Source: Flavobacterium supellecticarium
Lineage (GTDB): Bacteria > Bacteroidota > Bacteroidia > Flavobacteriales > Flavobacteriaceae
Length of the DNA: 64,000 nt
Reading direction: 5' to 3'
Assembly: GCF_004801375.1 (NCBI RefSeq)
Contig: NZ_SSNZ01000009.1
Coordinates: 92,182 to 156,181, forward strand
This document shows positions 1 to 8,340 of this stretch, in pieces. Each line of letters starts with the position of its first letter. Within the stretch, counting starts at the first letter, position 1. The notes under the pieces were generated by a model that was not told the DNA's origin, searched no databases, and saw only the letters and a list, made by a program, of their open reading frames with translations. Made by a program: the position numbers and the translations under genes.

Positions 1-1
1 A

Positions 2-271
2 TCACTGGTGTATATCTACGAAGGCGATCTGATTCGAAGTCTTCATTTTCATTTATTCGGACCGTTTGTTTTTCTGTTGTGTATCGCAGCCGTTATTGTT
101 TTATCGGTCGAATTAGTCACGGGTAAAAGTTATTTCCGATCGCTTTTCTATAGTAAAAAAGTAGCCTACATTCTGGCGGCTATATTAGTGGTGTATCACG
201 TGGTACGGTTGTTTTATTTTGTGGCGGACAATACCTTCGACGATATCTTGCGACAATCCATCTGGAAATAA
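2..271 (+). CDS. DUF2752-family membrane protein, 5' truncated
   Basis: This is the C-terminal part of a small membrane protein, cut by the window edge. The frame is open to the first base, so the GTG at 8 is unlikely to be the true start. The visible residues begin SLVYIYEGDLIRSL, which resembles the part of DUF2752 proteins just after their CPxCG motif. That motif would lie upstream of the window. Two hydrophobic stretches (around PFVFLLCIAAVIVL and VAYILAAILVVYHVV) fit membrane helices. No enzymatic role is known for the family. The gene ends at a shared hairpin and converges on the acyltransferase gene. Confidence 0.7.
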   Translation, partial: SLVYIYEGDLIRSLHFHLFGPFVFLLCIAAVIVLSVELVTGKSYFRSLFYSKKVAYILAAILVVYHVVRLFYFVADNTFDDILRQSIWK

Positions 272-303
272 AAAAGACCTGAAATCGTTCAGGCCTTTTC
301 GTT
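270..303. terminator. Bidirectional intrinsic terminator
   Basis: An inverted repeat pairs 273-283 with 288-298 around the loop ATCG, with one mismatch, and is flanked by A-rich and T-rich runs. It lies between two convergent genes and can serve both. Confidence 0.75.
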
Positions 304-320
304 TATTGCGATATTTTTTC

Positions 321-2132
321 TTATTCTTTTTCGTTTAGCTTTCGTTCCAGTTCTGCCTGAAATTCTTCCATTACGGGCTTTACGGTACTTTCCGGTAAAT
401 CGGCTATGCGGATATACATTAAACCGTCTACGGCATTGTTAAATAGCGGATCGACGTTAAAAGCAACTACACGTGCATTTTGTTTGATATATTTTTTGAT
501 CAAAACCGGCAAGCGTAGGCTTCCTGGTTCTACCTCATCGATAATCTTATCGAATTTATTCAGATCGGCTTCTGTTTCGTTAAATACAAAATCCTTATCG
601 GCATCTTTTAGTTTTACCTTATATTCCTTTTTAGGGTGGATATACTGCGCGATATACGGATCGTAATAATGTGACTTCATAAACTCGATCATAAGCGATT
701 TGGAAAAGTCGGAAAACTGGTTGCTGATACTGACACCGCCAATCAAATAACGATGTTCCGGATGACGTAGGGTTGTGTGTACAATTCCTTTCCATAACAG
801 GAACAACGGCATTGGTTTTTGCTGGTATTCTTTGATGATAAAAGCACGTCCCATTTCAATGGATTTCGACATCATATCATACAATTCCGGTTCAAAGCGG
901 AATAATTCGTGCAAGTAAAATCCGTTAATACCAAATTTTTTATAAATATCTGAACCCAATCCCATACGGTAGGCACCGGCGATCTGTTTGCTTTCTTCAT
1001 CCCACAAAAACATGTGGTGGTAATATTTATCGTATTGGTCTAAATCCAGCGATTCGTTGGTTCCTTCGCCCACTTCGCGGAACGTGATCTCGCGTAAACG
1101 CCCGATTTCGTGCAATACATTTGGAATCTTATCCGCAGTAACCAGAAAAACTTCGTAGTTTTTACTTTGGAGCAAACGATAATCGCCTTTGCGTAATTCG
1201 GTTACTTCCTGTAGGATTTTTTCGTAATTCGCAGGATGTGCGATTTGCTTCGGACTGCTTTTTGGTAATGGTAATTTTAAACTAGGTGCTGATAATAACT
1301 TGCTTTCGGTGCTTTCGAATGAGTTGGCCAGCATATACGTTTTGCGGCGTAAAAACTCCGAATAGGCTTCGATAGTTTCGTATTCACATTGTTCACTTAC
1401 CGGAATCGGTTTTCCGATACGTACTTTGATCACGCGTTTTTTTTGCGTAAGCAATTCAGATGGCAATTTTGCGGTACGTAACGTCGGACTTATTTTAGAC
1501 AGCAGGTAAAATAATTTGCTGTTTTTTGCGTGAAAATAAATCGGAACAACAGGGACCTGTGCTTTTTTAATCAGCTTTATAGCGCCTTCTTCCCAGGGTT
1601 TGTCAACAACCAGTTCGTCGTCTTTGTAAGTAGAAACTTCTCCGGCCGGAAAGATTCCTAATGGTTTTCCTTCGCTAAGGTGACGTAATGTTTCTTTAAT
1701 TCCGGCAACACTCGATTTGGCATCTTTGTGATTCTCAAACGGATTTACCGGCATTACATACGGTTTTAAAGGCTCAATACGGTGTAACAGGAAGTTGGCG
1801 ATAATTTTAAAGTTAGGCTCGCGCTCCAACATCAGTTTTAATAGTAAAATACCATCAATTCCACCAAGCGGATGGTTGGAAACGGTAATATAAGCGCCAT
1901 CTTTGGGTAGGCGTTTTAAATCTTCTTCCGGAATTTCAAACTTAATCTGAAATTCATCCAGAATGGCGTTTAAAAAAGGAACATCATTGAGATGTTTATT
2001 TCTGTTATATACAGCATTAAGCGTAGAAATCTTCAGCACCTTCATCAGTAACCAGCCTGAAAAAGTTCCTAAGAAACCGTATTTGTCAGTGTTTATTGCT
2101 TTTGCAACTTCTTTAGCGGTAACTAAACCCAT
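321..2132 (-). CDS. olsF: OlsF-like bifunctional acyltransferase (ornithine lipid synthesis)
   Basis: This 603-residue protein fuses a PlsC-type O-acyltransferase domain (about residues 40-270) to a GNAT/OlsB-like N-acyltransferase domain (about 310-500). The acyltransferase motif is N86-H87-PLGGI-D93, with one residue more than the classical HX4D spacing, and a second motif FPAGE is at 161-165. The order matches OlsF described from Flavobacterium johnsoniae and Serratia, which makes ornithine lipids: the OlsB-like half N-acylates ornithine and the PlsC-like half adds the second acyl chain. It has no signal peptide and probably acts at the inner face of the cytoplasmic membrane. It stands alone as a transcription unit. 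The symbol rests on architecture; a hemolysin-like acyltransferase of other specificity is possible. Confidence 0.8.
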   Translation of the reverse strand: MGLVTAKEVAKAINTDKYGFLGTFSGWLLMKVLKISTLNAVYNRNKHLNDVPFLNAILDEFQIKFEIPEEDLKRLPKDGAYITVSNHPLGGIDGILLLKLMLEREPNFKIIANFLLHRIEPLKPYVMPVNPFENHKDAKSSVAGIKETLRHLSEGKPLGIFPAGEVSTYKDDELVVDKPWEEGAIKLIKKAQVPVVPIYFHAKNSKLFYLLSKISPTLRTAKLPSELLTQKKRVIKVRIGKPIPVSEQCEYETIEAYSEFLRRKTYMLANSFESTESKLLSAPSLKLPLPKSSPKQIAHPANYEKILQEVTELRKGDYRLLQSKNYEVFLVTADKIPNVLHEIGRLREITFREVGEGTNESLDLDQYDKYYHHMFLWDEESKQIAGAYRMGLGSDIYKKFGINGFYLHELFRFEPELYDMMSKSIEMGRAFIIKEYQQKPMPLFLLWKGIVHTTLRHPEHRYLIGGVSISNQFSDFSKSLMIEFMKSHYYDPYIAQYIHPKKEYKVKLKDADKDFVFNETEADLNKFDKIIDEVEPGSLRLPVLIKKYIKQNARVVAFNVDPLFNNAVDGLMYIRIADLPESTVKPVMEEFQAELERKLNEKE

Positions 2133-2155
2133 TTAATTTCGTTTTGAGCGAAAAA

Positions 2156-2163
2156 CAAAGATA
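2156..2163 (-). promoter_or_regulatory. -7 box of the OlsF-like gene
   Basis: The minus strand reads TATCTTTG, a perfect TAnnTTTG box, 24 bases upstream of the start codon. The -33 region is only a weak TTTT-like match. Confidence 0.5.
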
Positions 2164-2274
2164 CTAATTCTCTCGAAACGCTAAAAGGCTTTATCTTATT
2201 ATTATATAATTTTTAATAGCATTGGAATTTAGGTATTTGATTGTGAAGGTTTTGTTTCTATTTCTGTATTTCTG

Positions 2275-2305
2275 TTTCAATTCTATAGGTTTTTGCCTAT
2301 TTTTG
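2275..2305 (+). promoter_or_regulatory. Bacteroidota-type promoter of xthA
   Basis: TTTC at 2275-2278 is followed after exactly 19 bases by TATTTTTG at 2298-2305, close to the TTTG-N19-TAnnTTTG consensus. Transcription should start near 2312, leaving a leader of about 15 bases. Confidence 0.65.
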
Positions 2306-2326
2306 GGGAAAATGTAACTGTAAACA

Positions 2327-3088
2327 ATGAAGATTATTTCTTATAACGTAAACGGAATCCGGGCCGCCATTACCAAAGGTTTCCTGGATTGGTTAAAAAG
2401 TGCCGATCCGGATGTGATTTGCCTTCAGGAAATTAAAGCGACTCAGGAGCAAATCCCGTTGCTGGATATCGAACTGGCCGGATATCCTTACCATTACTGG
2501 TTTCCGGCTGAAAAGAAAGGCTATAGCGGTGTGGCCATTTTGTCGAAAGTAAAACCGAACAATGTGGTTTTCGGAACCGGTATTCCGCATATGGATAAAG
2601 AAGGGCGTAACCTGCGCGTGGATTTTGATACGTTTTCGGTGATGAGTCTGTATTTGCCGTCCGGGACAAATATTGACCGACTGGATCATAAGTTTATGTA
2701 TATGGCCGATTTTCAGAATTACATCAACAACCTGAAAAAAGAAATTCCAAACCTGATTATCTGTGGCGATTACAACATCTGTCACGAAGCAATCGATATT
2801 CACGATCCGATCCGAAATGCAAAAGTATCGGGATTCCTGCCGGAAGAACGCGCCTGGCTGGACGGTTTTATGAAAAGTGGTTTTGTGGATAGTTTCCGTC
2901 ATTTTAACAAAGAACCGCACCATTACAGTTGGTGGAGTTACCGCGCTAATGCCAGAGCCAATAACAAAGGGTGGCGTATCGATTATAATCTGGTGAGTGA
3001 ACCCTTGCGCGATCGGATGAAACGGGCTGTGATACTGCCGGAAGCCAAACATTCCGACCATTGTCCGATTTTAGTTGAAATTGAATAA
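2327..3088 (+). CDS. xthA: Exodeoxyribonuclease III
   Basis: This is an AP endonuclease / 3'-5' exonuclease of the Exo III family, which cleaves DNA at abasic sites in base-excision repair. The 253-residue length is normal. The start MKIISYNVNGIRA, the metal-binding glutamate in CLQEIKA, the GDYN active-site segment and the C-terminal HSDHCPI motif with its catalytic Asp-His are all present. A 222-residue antisense frame over the gene is a shadow. The OmpA-like gene follows after 23 bases and may be co-transcribed. Confidence 0.95.
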   Translation: MKIISYNVNGIRAAITKGFLDWLKSADPDVICLQEIKATQEQIPLLDIELAGYPYHYWFPAEKKGYSGVAILSKVKPNNVVFGTGIPHMDKEGRNLRVDFDTFSVMSLYLPSGTNIDRLDHKFMYMADFQNYINNLKKEIPNLIICGDYNICHEAIDIHDPIRNAKVSGFLPEERAWLDGFMKSGFVDSFRHFNKEPHHYSWWSYRANARANNKGWRIDYNLVSEPLRDRMKRAVILPEAKHSDHCPILVEIE

Positions 3089-3111
3089 ACTCGAAAAAAC
3101 TGATATAGCAA

Positions 3112-4077
3112 ATGATTAAAAAAATGTCTATTGGAGTATTGGCACTTGCGTTGTCCACTTCATGCGTTTCTAAAAAATTGTATACCGATTTAGAGACAAA
3201 ATACGCCGATTTAAAAAAAGAAAACCGTCAGTTGGCCGATGAAAACACATCGCTGACTAAAGATAAAAACCAGTTGGATCTGCTTTCTAAAGATTTGCAA
3301 TCACAATTGGATAAGCTAAAAGCCGAACGCGATAAACTGGCATCCGATTATGCCGCGGCTCAAAACAGTCTGAAAACCCTACAGTCGTCGTATAAGGCTC
3401 TGGAAAAAAACAGCGATGATGCTTTAAAGAGCAATATGGACAAAAACCGGGAATTGTTAGCGCAGTTGGAGGCTAAAGAAAAAGCGCTTGCCGCTGAAAA
3501 GGACCGTCTGGAAAAACTGAAAAATGACCTGAAAGACCGTTCGGATCGTGTAAATGAACTGGAAAATATGATCGCCGAAAAAGAAGCTTCTATGAAGCGT
3601 TTAAAAGAAACCCTTTCCAAAGCGTTAAATGCTTTTGAAGGAAAAGGATTAACGGTAGAACATAAAAACGGAAAAGTATACGTTTCGATGGAAAACAAAC
3701 TATTATTCGGAACCGGAAGCTGGGCGGTTGGAACCGAAGGTAGAAAAGCCGTTGTGGCGGTTGGAAAAGTATTGGGCGATAATCCGGACATTACGGTACT
3801 GATCGAAGGACATACCGATAATGATAAATATGCCGGTGCCGTTGGTGCTATCGAAAACAACTGGGATTTGTCGACAAAAAGAGCGACAGCTATTGTAAAT
3901 ATTCTGGGTGAAAACAAAGCAATCGATAAAAAGAACCTGACAGCAGCCGGTAGAGGAGAGTTTGCGCCAATTGCGTCAAACGATACTGCAGAAGGAAAAG
4001 CAAAAAACAGAAGAATCGAAATTATTCTGACCCCTAAATTGGATGAAATTTCGAAAATGCTTAATGATATTAACTAA
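3112..4077 (+). CDS. OmpA-family outer-membrane lipoprotein with coiled coil
   Basis: The N-terminus is a lipoprotein signal (ALALSTSCVS) with an acylation Cys near residue 17. A long charged coiled coil with LETK/LKKEN/LADEN-type heptads fills residues 20-175. An OmpA/MotB C-terminal domain of about 225-310 follows, with the peptidoglycan-contact motifs IEGHTDND, LSTKRA and the terminal KAKNRRIEIIL. Family knowledge suggests that it anchors the outer membrane to peptidoglycan across the periplasm. It lies just after xthA and ends at a strong terminator. Confidence 0.85.
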   Translation: MIKKMSIGVLALALSTSCVSKKLYTDLETKYADLKKENRQLADENTSLTKDKNQLDLLSKDLQSQLDKLKAERDKLASDYAAAQNSLKTLQSSYKALEKNSDDALKSNMDKNRELLAQLEAKEKALAAEKDRLEKLKNDLKDRSDRVNELENMIAEKEASMKRLKETLSKALNAFEGKGLTVEHKNGKVYVSMENKLLFGTGSWAVGTEGRKAVVAVGKVLGDNPDITVLIEGHTDNDKYAGAVGAIENNWDLSTKRATAIVNILGENKAIDKKNLTAAGRGEFAPIASNDTAEGKAKNRRIEIILTPKLDEISKMLNDIN

Positions 4078-4095
4078 TAAACAGTTATATAGTGA

Positions 4096-4132
4096 AAAAG
4101 GTTCAGCCCGTACGGCTGAACCTTTTGTTTTT
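4096..4132 (+). terminator. Intrinsic terminator after the OmpA-like gene
   Basis: A perfect 13-bp inverted repeat (4096-4108 with 4114-4126) around a 5-base loop is followed by a T-rich tract. Confidence 0.85.
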
Positions 4133-4134
4133 AG

Positions 4135-4142
4135 TATTTTTG
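4135..4142 (+). promoter_or_regulatory. -7 box before the aldo/keto reductase
   Basis: TATTTTTG lies 29 bases before the ATG and directly after the preceding terminator. No good -33 box is seen. Confidence 0.4.
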
Positions 4143-4171
4143 AAATCTTATAATTGGAGCCTGAAATTAGC

Positions 4172-5209
4172 ATGAAATACACAGTAATACCGGGAACGGA
4201 CATCAAAATAAGTACGATATGTCTCGGAACCATGACATTTGGAGAGCAGAATACAGAAGCGGAAGCACACAGTCAGTTGGACTTTGCCTTGGACAAAGGC
4301 GTTACTTTTATCGATACCGCCGAAATGTATCCGGTTGCGGCACGTGAGGAAACTTCCGGAAGAACAGAACGCTATATCGGAAGTTGGTTGCATAAAACCG
4401 GAAACCGCGATAAAGTAGTATTGGCAACTAAAATTGCCGGGCCTAACCGCGGAATGGAATATTTACGGGACGATTTGCGCTATACCGATAAAACGATTCG
4501 CGAATCGGTTGATAAAAGCCTACAGCAGCTGCAAACGGATTATATCGATTTGTATCAGTTGCACTGGCCGGAACGGAAATCGAATATGTTTGGACAACGC
4601 GGTTTTACCGTTCAGGAGGATGCCTGGGAAGATAATTTTAAAACCGTATTGGAAACCTTTGATGCATTGATCAAAGAAGGAAAAATTCGTCATATCGGCG
4701 TGTCGAATGAAACACCATGGGGCGTGATGCGCTTTCTGGAAGAAAGTAAAAAGCACAATCTACCGCGCATTGCGACGATTCAAAATCCGTATTCGTTGTT
4801 AAACCGAACTTTTGAAGTGGGTTTGTCCGAAACCTGCTATCGCGAAAAGGTAGGATTGTTGGCCTATTCGCCATTAGGATTCGGAACACTTACCGGAAAG
4901 TTTCTTACCGGAGAACCATTGCCAAAAGCGCGAATTAACCTGTTTCCGCGTTTTTCACGTTACTCTGGCGAGCAATCTCAAAAAGCCGTGAAATTATATC
5001 AGGAATTGGCCACTTCCTTTGGATTGACGTTAACCGAAATGGCTCTGGCCTTTGTACAACAACAAGCCTTTGTTGCTGCAACAATCATTGGAGCGACGAA
5101 TTTGGAACAGCTGGAGGAAAATATTAAAACCCATTCGGTGGTTTTAACAGAGGAGATGATTCGTGAAATCAATCGTATCCAGGAGCATATTCCAAATCCG
5201 GCACCTTAA
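4172..5209 (+). CDS. Aldo/keto reductase (Tas-like)
   Basis: This is an NADP(H)-dependent oxidoreductase of the aldo/keto reductase superfamily, close to the Tas/YajO-like group, predicted to be cytosolic. Family features include the N-terminal strand followed by CLGTMTFG, the catalytic Asp-Tyr pair in FIDTAEMYP, the TDYIDLYQLHWP segment and the GVSNETPWG motif. I chose the ATG at 4172 (345 residues). The frame can be extended to a TTG at 4154, but MKYTVIPGTDIKIS is the usual family N-terminus. The substrate cannot be told. Its stop is 2 bases from the stop of the convergent dehydrogenase gene. Confidence 0.88.
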   Translation: MKYTVIPGTDIKISTICLGTMTFGEQNTEAEAHSQLDFALDKGVTFIDTAEMYPVAAREETSGRTERYIGSWLHKTGNRDKVVLATKIAGPNRGMEYLRDDLRYTDKTIRESVDKSLQQLQTDYIDLYQLHWPERKSNMFGQRGFTVQEDAWEDNFKTVLETFDALIKEGKIRHIGVSNETPWGVMRFLEESKKHNLPRIATIQNPYSLLNRTFEVGLSETCYREKVGLLAYSPLGFGTLTGKFLTGEPLPKARINLFPRFSRYSGEQSQKAVKLYQELATSFGLTLTEMALAFVQQQAFVAATIIGATNLEQLEENIKTHSVVLTEEMIREINRIQEHIPNPAP

Positions 5210-5211
5210 TT

Positions 5212-6582
5212 TTATTCTACAGACAATTTGTGTGTAGCAGTGCTACCCTCGCTGTCGGTAATATGAAGAATATATAAACCTGTAGCTAAGTGCGACGTTT
5301 TAATGTTGACTAGCTCCAGGTTTTTTGTTTTCTGAATATGAACCTGTTTTCCGTTCGTGTCGAAAATAGTAACGGTATCCGGATAGCTGTTGCCATTGGC
5401 TTTGATGTTGATTTCGGTTTTCGCCGGATTCGGATAAATCGTAAACGTGTTTCGGTTAAAATCGGCAGTACTTAGTGAACTGTCTTTTATCTTATAGATG
5501 GTTCCGCTGTTAATCGCACCGATATACAATTCGCCATTCATATCTTCTCCAAAAGTTACAAAACTATTACCGCTAAAGTTCGTCGAGTAGGTTATGGTTC
5601 CGTTGTTGTCAACCATACCGATTCGGGGCGAACAATAATCCGTAAAGAAATATTTGTTCTGGAAATTAGGGTAAAGTGATCCGGTATAAACATAACCACC
5701 GGTTATCGAACAATTTCCGGCACTATGAGCGGTAACCGCCAGAGGAAAAGTCATCGACGATTGTGCGGGACATCCGGTGCTGGTATTGTAGGTGTTGTTT
5801 CCTTCATAACAACGCCAGCCATAGTTCAGTCCGGCTTGGTTGGATGCTACTTTATTAATCTCTTCGAAGGCATCCTGACCTACATCAGCGATCCATAAGT
5901 CACCATTGTTTCGGTTAAAGGAAAATTTCCACGGATTACGCAAGCCGATCGCCCAGATTTCGTCGGCACCAGCCACACCTACATACGGATTATTGACCGG
6001 AATGCCATAAGGTGATCCGGAATTCACATCAATTCGCAGCATTTTACCCAACAACTCGTTGATATTTTGCGCCCGGTTTCCGGGATCGCCACCGCTACCG
6101 CCATCACCCATACCGATGTATAGATAGCCATCCGGGCCAAATTTTACAGATCCGCCATTGTGATTGGAAAATGGCTGGGTAATAGTAAGTAAAACAGAGG
6201 CACTTCCCGCATCGGCAAGATTCGGATTGCTGCTATTCACACTGTAACGCGCAATTACCGTGTTTCCTGCGGTATTGGTATAGTTAATATAAAAATAACC
6301 ATTACTGTTATAATTCGGATGAAAGGCAAGACCGAGTAAACCGCGTTCTCCTCCGGAACTAATTAGACTGGTTACCGTTAGAAATGGTGTTGGATTAACG
6401 GTTCCGTTGGCATTAACTATTTTAATGTTTCCGCCGCGTTCCACTACAAATAAACGGGAGTCGCCGGCATGTGTTATTTCGACCGGACTGGAAAAACCGG
6501 TTGCGAAACTTTCTAGTGCAACGGTCTGTGAAAAACCGATGTTGCTCGCTATAAGTGCCAGGGTAAGTAGTATTTTTTTCAT
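5212..6582 (-). CDS. Secreted PQQ-type sugar dehydrogenase with T9SS sorting domain
   Basis: The 456-residue protein starts with a signal peptide (MKKILLTLALIASNIGFSQ) and carries a six-bladed beta-propeller of the soluble glucose/sorbosone dehydrogenase family. Typical segments are RGLLGLAFHPNY, SNHNGGSVKFGPDGYLYIG with GDGGSGGDPG, and WAIGLRNPWKFSF. The last ~75 residues form a type A T9SS sorting domain (IYPNPAKTEINI, TGLYILHI), so the enzyme should cross the outer membrane and be released or anchored at the surface. It probably oxidises aldoses with PQQ, but no PQQ synthesis genes are visible here. It stands alone. Confidence 0.88.
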   Translation of the reverse strand: MKKILLTLALIASNIGFSQTVALESFATGFSSPVEITHAGDSRLFVVERGGNIKIVNANGTVNPTPFLTVTSLISSGGERGLLGLAFHPNYNSNGYFYINYTNTAGNTVIARYSVNSSNPNLADAGSASVLLTITQPFSNHNGGSVKFGPDGYLYIGMGDGGSGGDPGNRAQNINELLGKMLRIDVNSGSPYGIPVNNPYVGVAGADEIWAIGLRNPWKFSFNRNNGDLWIADVGQDAFEEINKVASNQAGLNYGWRCYEGNNTYNTSTGCPAQSSMTFPLAVTAHSAGNCSITGGYVYTGSLYPNFQNKYFFTDYCSPRIGMVDNNGTITYSTNFSGNSFVTFGEDMNGELYIGAINSGTIYKIKDSSLSTADFNRNTFTIYPNPAKTEINIKANGNSYPDTVTIFDTNGKQVHIQKTKNLELVNIKTSHLATGLYILHITDSEGSTATHKLSVE

Positions 6583-6790
6583 AGGATAGTTGGTGTTGGT
6601 TTGTAGTAAAAATAGTAAAAAAATATTTAGTACAGTTGTAACGGTTTAATTTTTAGTATAATAAGGACTTTAGCAGGACAATGTGAGTGTTGCTGTAATG
6701 TTGTATGAATCAATATTATAATTTAGTCTATGCCCTGAACGGTTCTTTATTATTTGGTATGTATTACGTAAAATTTAATTTGACTCGGGA

Positions 6791-8239
6791 ATGAAAAAAA
6801 TGCTGCAAAGTTTGACAGTGATCATAAGTCTGTTTTATGTAACGCTGGTAAAAAAATGTGATCAGGAATACGGTGTCAAACAGGAGGTTGCCAGAAATGA
6901 AAAAATGACTGTAAAAAGACTGTCCGATGAAGAGATACGAAAGGTTTCCCATGTGTCAAAAAAATTGAATGAAGTATTGCTGGCATTGGTTGTGGATGCC
7001 TGTAACGCCGAGAATCGTTTGAGAGTAAACCGGGAGGAAGCTGTTTTTATTAAGGATAAAGAAATAACATCCTATACGTTTCCAATTATACGGGAATGTC
7101 CTGTTGATGCAATTGAAAATCTTGTGCTGAATTTTTCAGAAAAAGGAGATTGTAATGTCTTTCTGACCAGATATGATCTGAAACGTACTCAGGTATTGGA
7201 ACTCCATAATGTGCATAGTTTGGAAGATAAAATGGGTATTGCCATCCGAAAAAAAGTAGACAAAACCTCCAAAGAGCAAAATCTGTTTTATAAAGGTACT
7301 ATATTCGCAAGGATTCCAATAGTGTGGAACGACAGTGGTGAGGTGACATCCTCTTTGGAATGGTTGCAAAAACAGGAGAGTGACGATTTATACGGATTTG
7401 AAGAACAACAACAAAAAACCTTTGGAAATACTACTGCTCCGGTTTTACAAATTCTAACCACACCGGTTGTGAGTATGACATTTGCATCGTTTTTAAAACG
7501 GTTTAAAGAAGAAATTACAACCGTAAGTCCCAATAGTATCTGGTGGCGAACAAATGCCAGTGATACTGTAGTGGCCTATTTAAAGGAACAATTTGATTTC
7601 AAAACCGGATTGGAAACGCAGGAAGCAAATGATTTCGCGTCATGGGCTGTTGGTTATATGTGTAAAAATCCGGAAATAACCTGGGAACATATGGAAAAAT
7701 GGTTTTTAGAACCGGAAGAAATAAGAGAAAAGACCCACAATAGCCGGTTCTGGGAAAAAACGATACAGAATTTTCAGACCAAAAAATTACCGTCCGACGA
7801 TGCTTTTGTAGCAGTAGTTCCGAAACCTAAAGAATATAATCGCATCGATAGATCGGTTATTAAAGATGCTCAGGAACAATATTCCAGTCATTACGATTCG
7901 ACCAGTGTCACGGAACACCAGAAGTTGAATAGCATAAATAAGTTACCCAAAAAGAAATGGGGGGGTGATTGTGAAGCCAATGATGTTTTGGTGGAAGATT
8001 TTAATAACGGGATGAATAAGATTTATGGAGATCCGACTTACAGACTGAAAGGACAGAAAGCAAACTTTACCAATTTTTTAAGGGATAAAACAGGGATTAA
8101 TACCGTTGACAATACGGATGTTGATGAAAACGGAGGCTCCGGACATGTGGATCTGATTACAAAAGTAAAATCCCTTACCGAAGCAGGGGCAAGCCAGCAA
8201 AAAGAAATACAGTATATTGAACTATTGGAGTTGGATTAA
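6791..8239 (+). CDS. Unrecognised 482-residue protein
   Basis: I do not recognise this family. The N-terminus has a positive start and a hydrophobic run (LQSLTVIISLFYVTLV, about residues 5-20) that could be a signal anchor; the following KKC is not a convincing lipobox. The rest is hydrophilic and rich in Glu and Lys, with no visible catalytic motif. Around residues 395-400 there is a short KKKWGGDC stretch. Nearby genes give no functional hint. A hairpin downstream may end it. It is probably a lineage-restricted exported or membrane-tethered protein. Confidence 0.75.
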   Translation: MKKMLQSLTVIISLFYVTLVKKCDQEYGVKQEVARNEKMTVKRLSDEEIRKVSHVSKKLNEVLLALVVDACNAENRLRVNREEAVFIKDKEITSYTFPIIRECPVDAIENLVLNFSEKGDCNVFLTRYDLKRTQVLELHNVHSLEDKMGIAIRKKVDKTSKEQNLFYKGTIFARIPIVWNDSGEVTSSLEWLQKQESDDLYGFEEQQQKTFGNTTAPVLQILTTPVVSMTFASFLKRFKEEITTVSPNSIWWRTNASDTVVAYLKEQFDFKTGLETQEANDFASWAVGYMCKNPEITWEHMEKWFLEPEEIREKTHNSRFWEKTIQNFQTKKLPSDDAFVAVVPKPKEYNRIDRSVIKDAQEQYSSHYDSTSVTEHQKLNSINKLPKKKWGGDCEANDVLVEDFNNGMNKIYGDPTYRLKGQKANFTNFLRDKTGINTVDNTDVDENGGSGHVDLITKVKSLTEAGASQQKEIQYIELLELD

Positions 8240-8310
8240 GAAACACTGCTCTTTAAAGATATAGCCGCTTGCTTTTTTGATGACCTGAGTTACAATTGTT
8301 TTTAAAAAAA

Positions 8311-8340
8311 AGAACCTCTCCAGAGGAGAGGCTCAATTTT
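8311..8340. terminator. Terminator of the DUF4139 gene
   Basis: CCTCTCC (8315-8321) pairs with GGAGAGG (8325-8331). On the minus strand the stem is followed by a long T run, giving a strong terminator for the minus-strand gene and a weaker one for the plus-strand gene. Confidence 0.75.

Noticed and set aside
2393..3061. 222-residue antisense frame over xthA
   Set aside because: It lies wholly within a clear Exo III gene, has no domain or start context of its own, and its composition is that of a shadow frame.
3360..3917. 185-residue antisense frame over the OmpA-like gene
   Set aside because: It mirrors the Lys/Glu-rich coiled coil as a Ser/Phe-rich shadow and has no promoter.
4154..4171. 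TTG start for the aldo/keto reductase
   Set aside because: The ATG at 4172 gives the usual family N-terminus.
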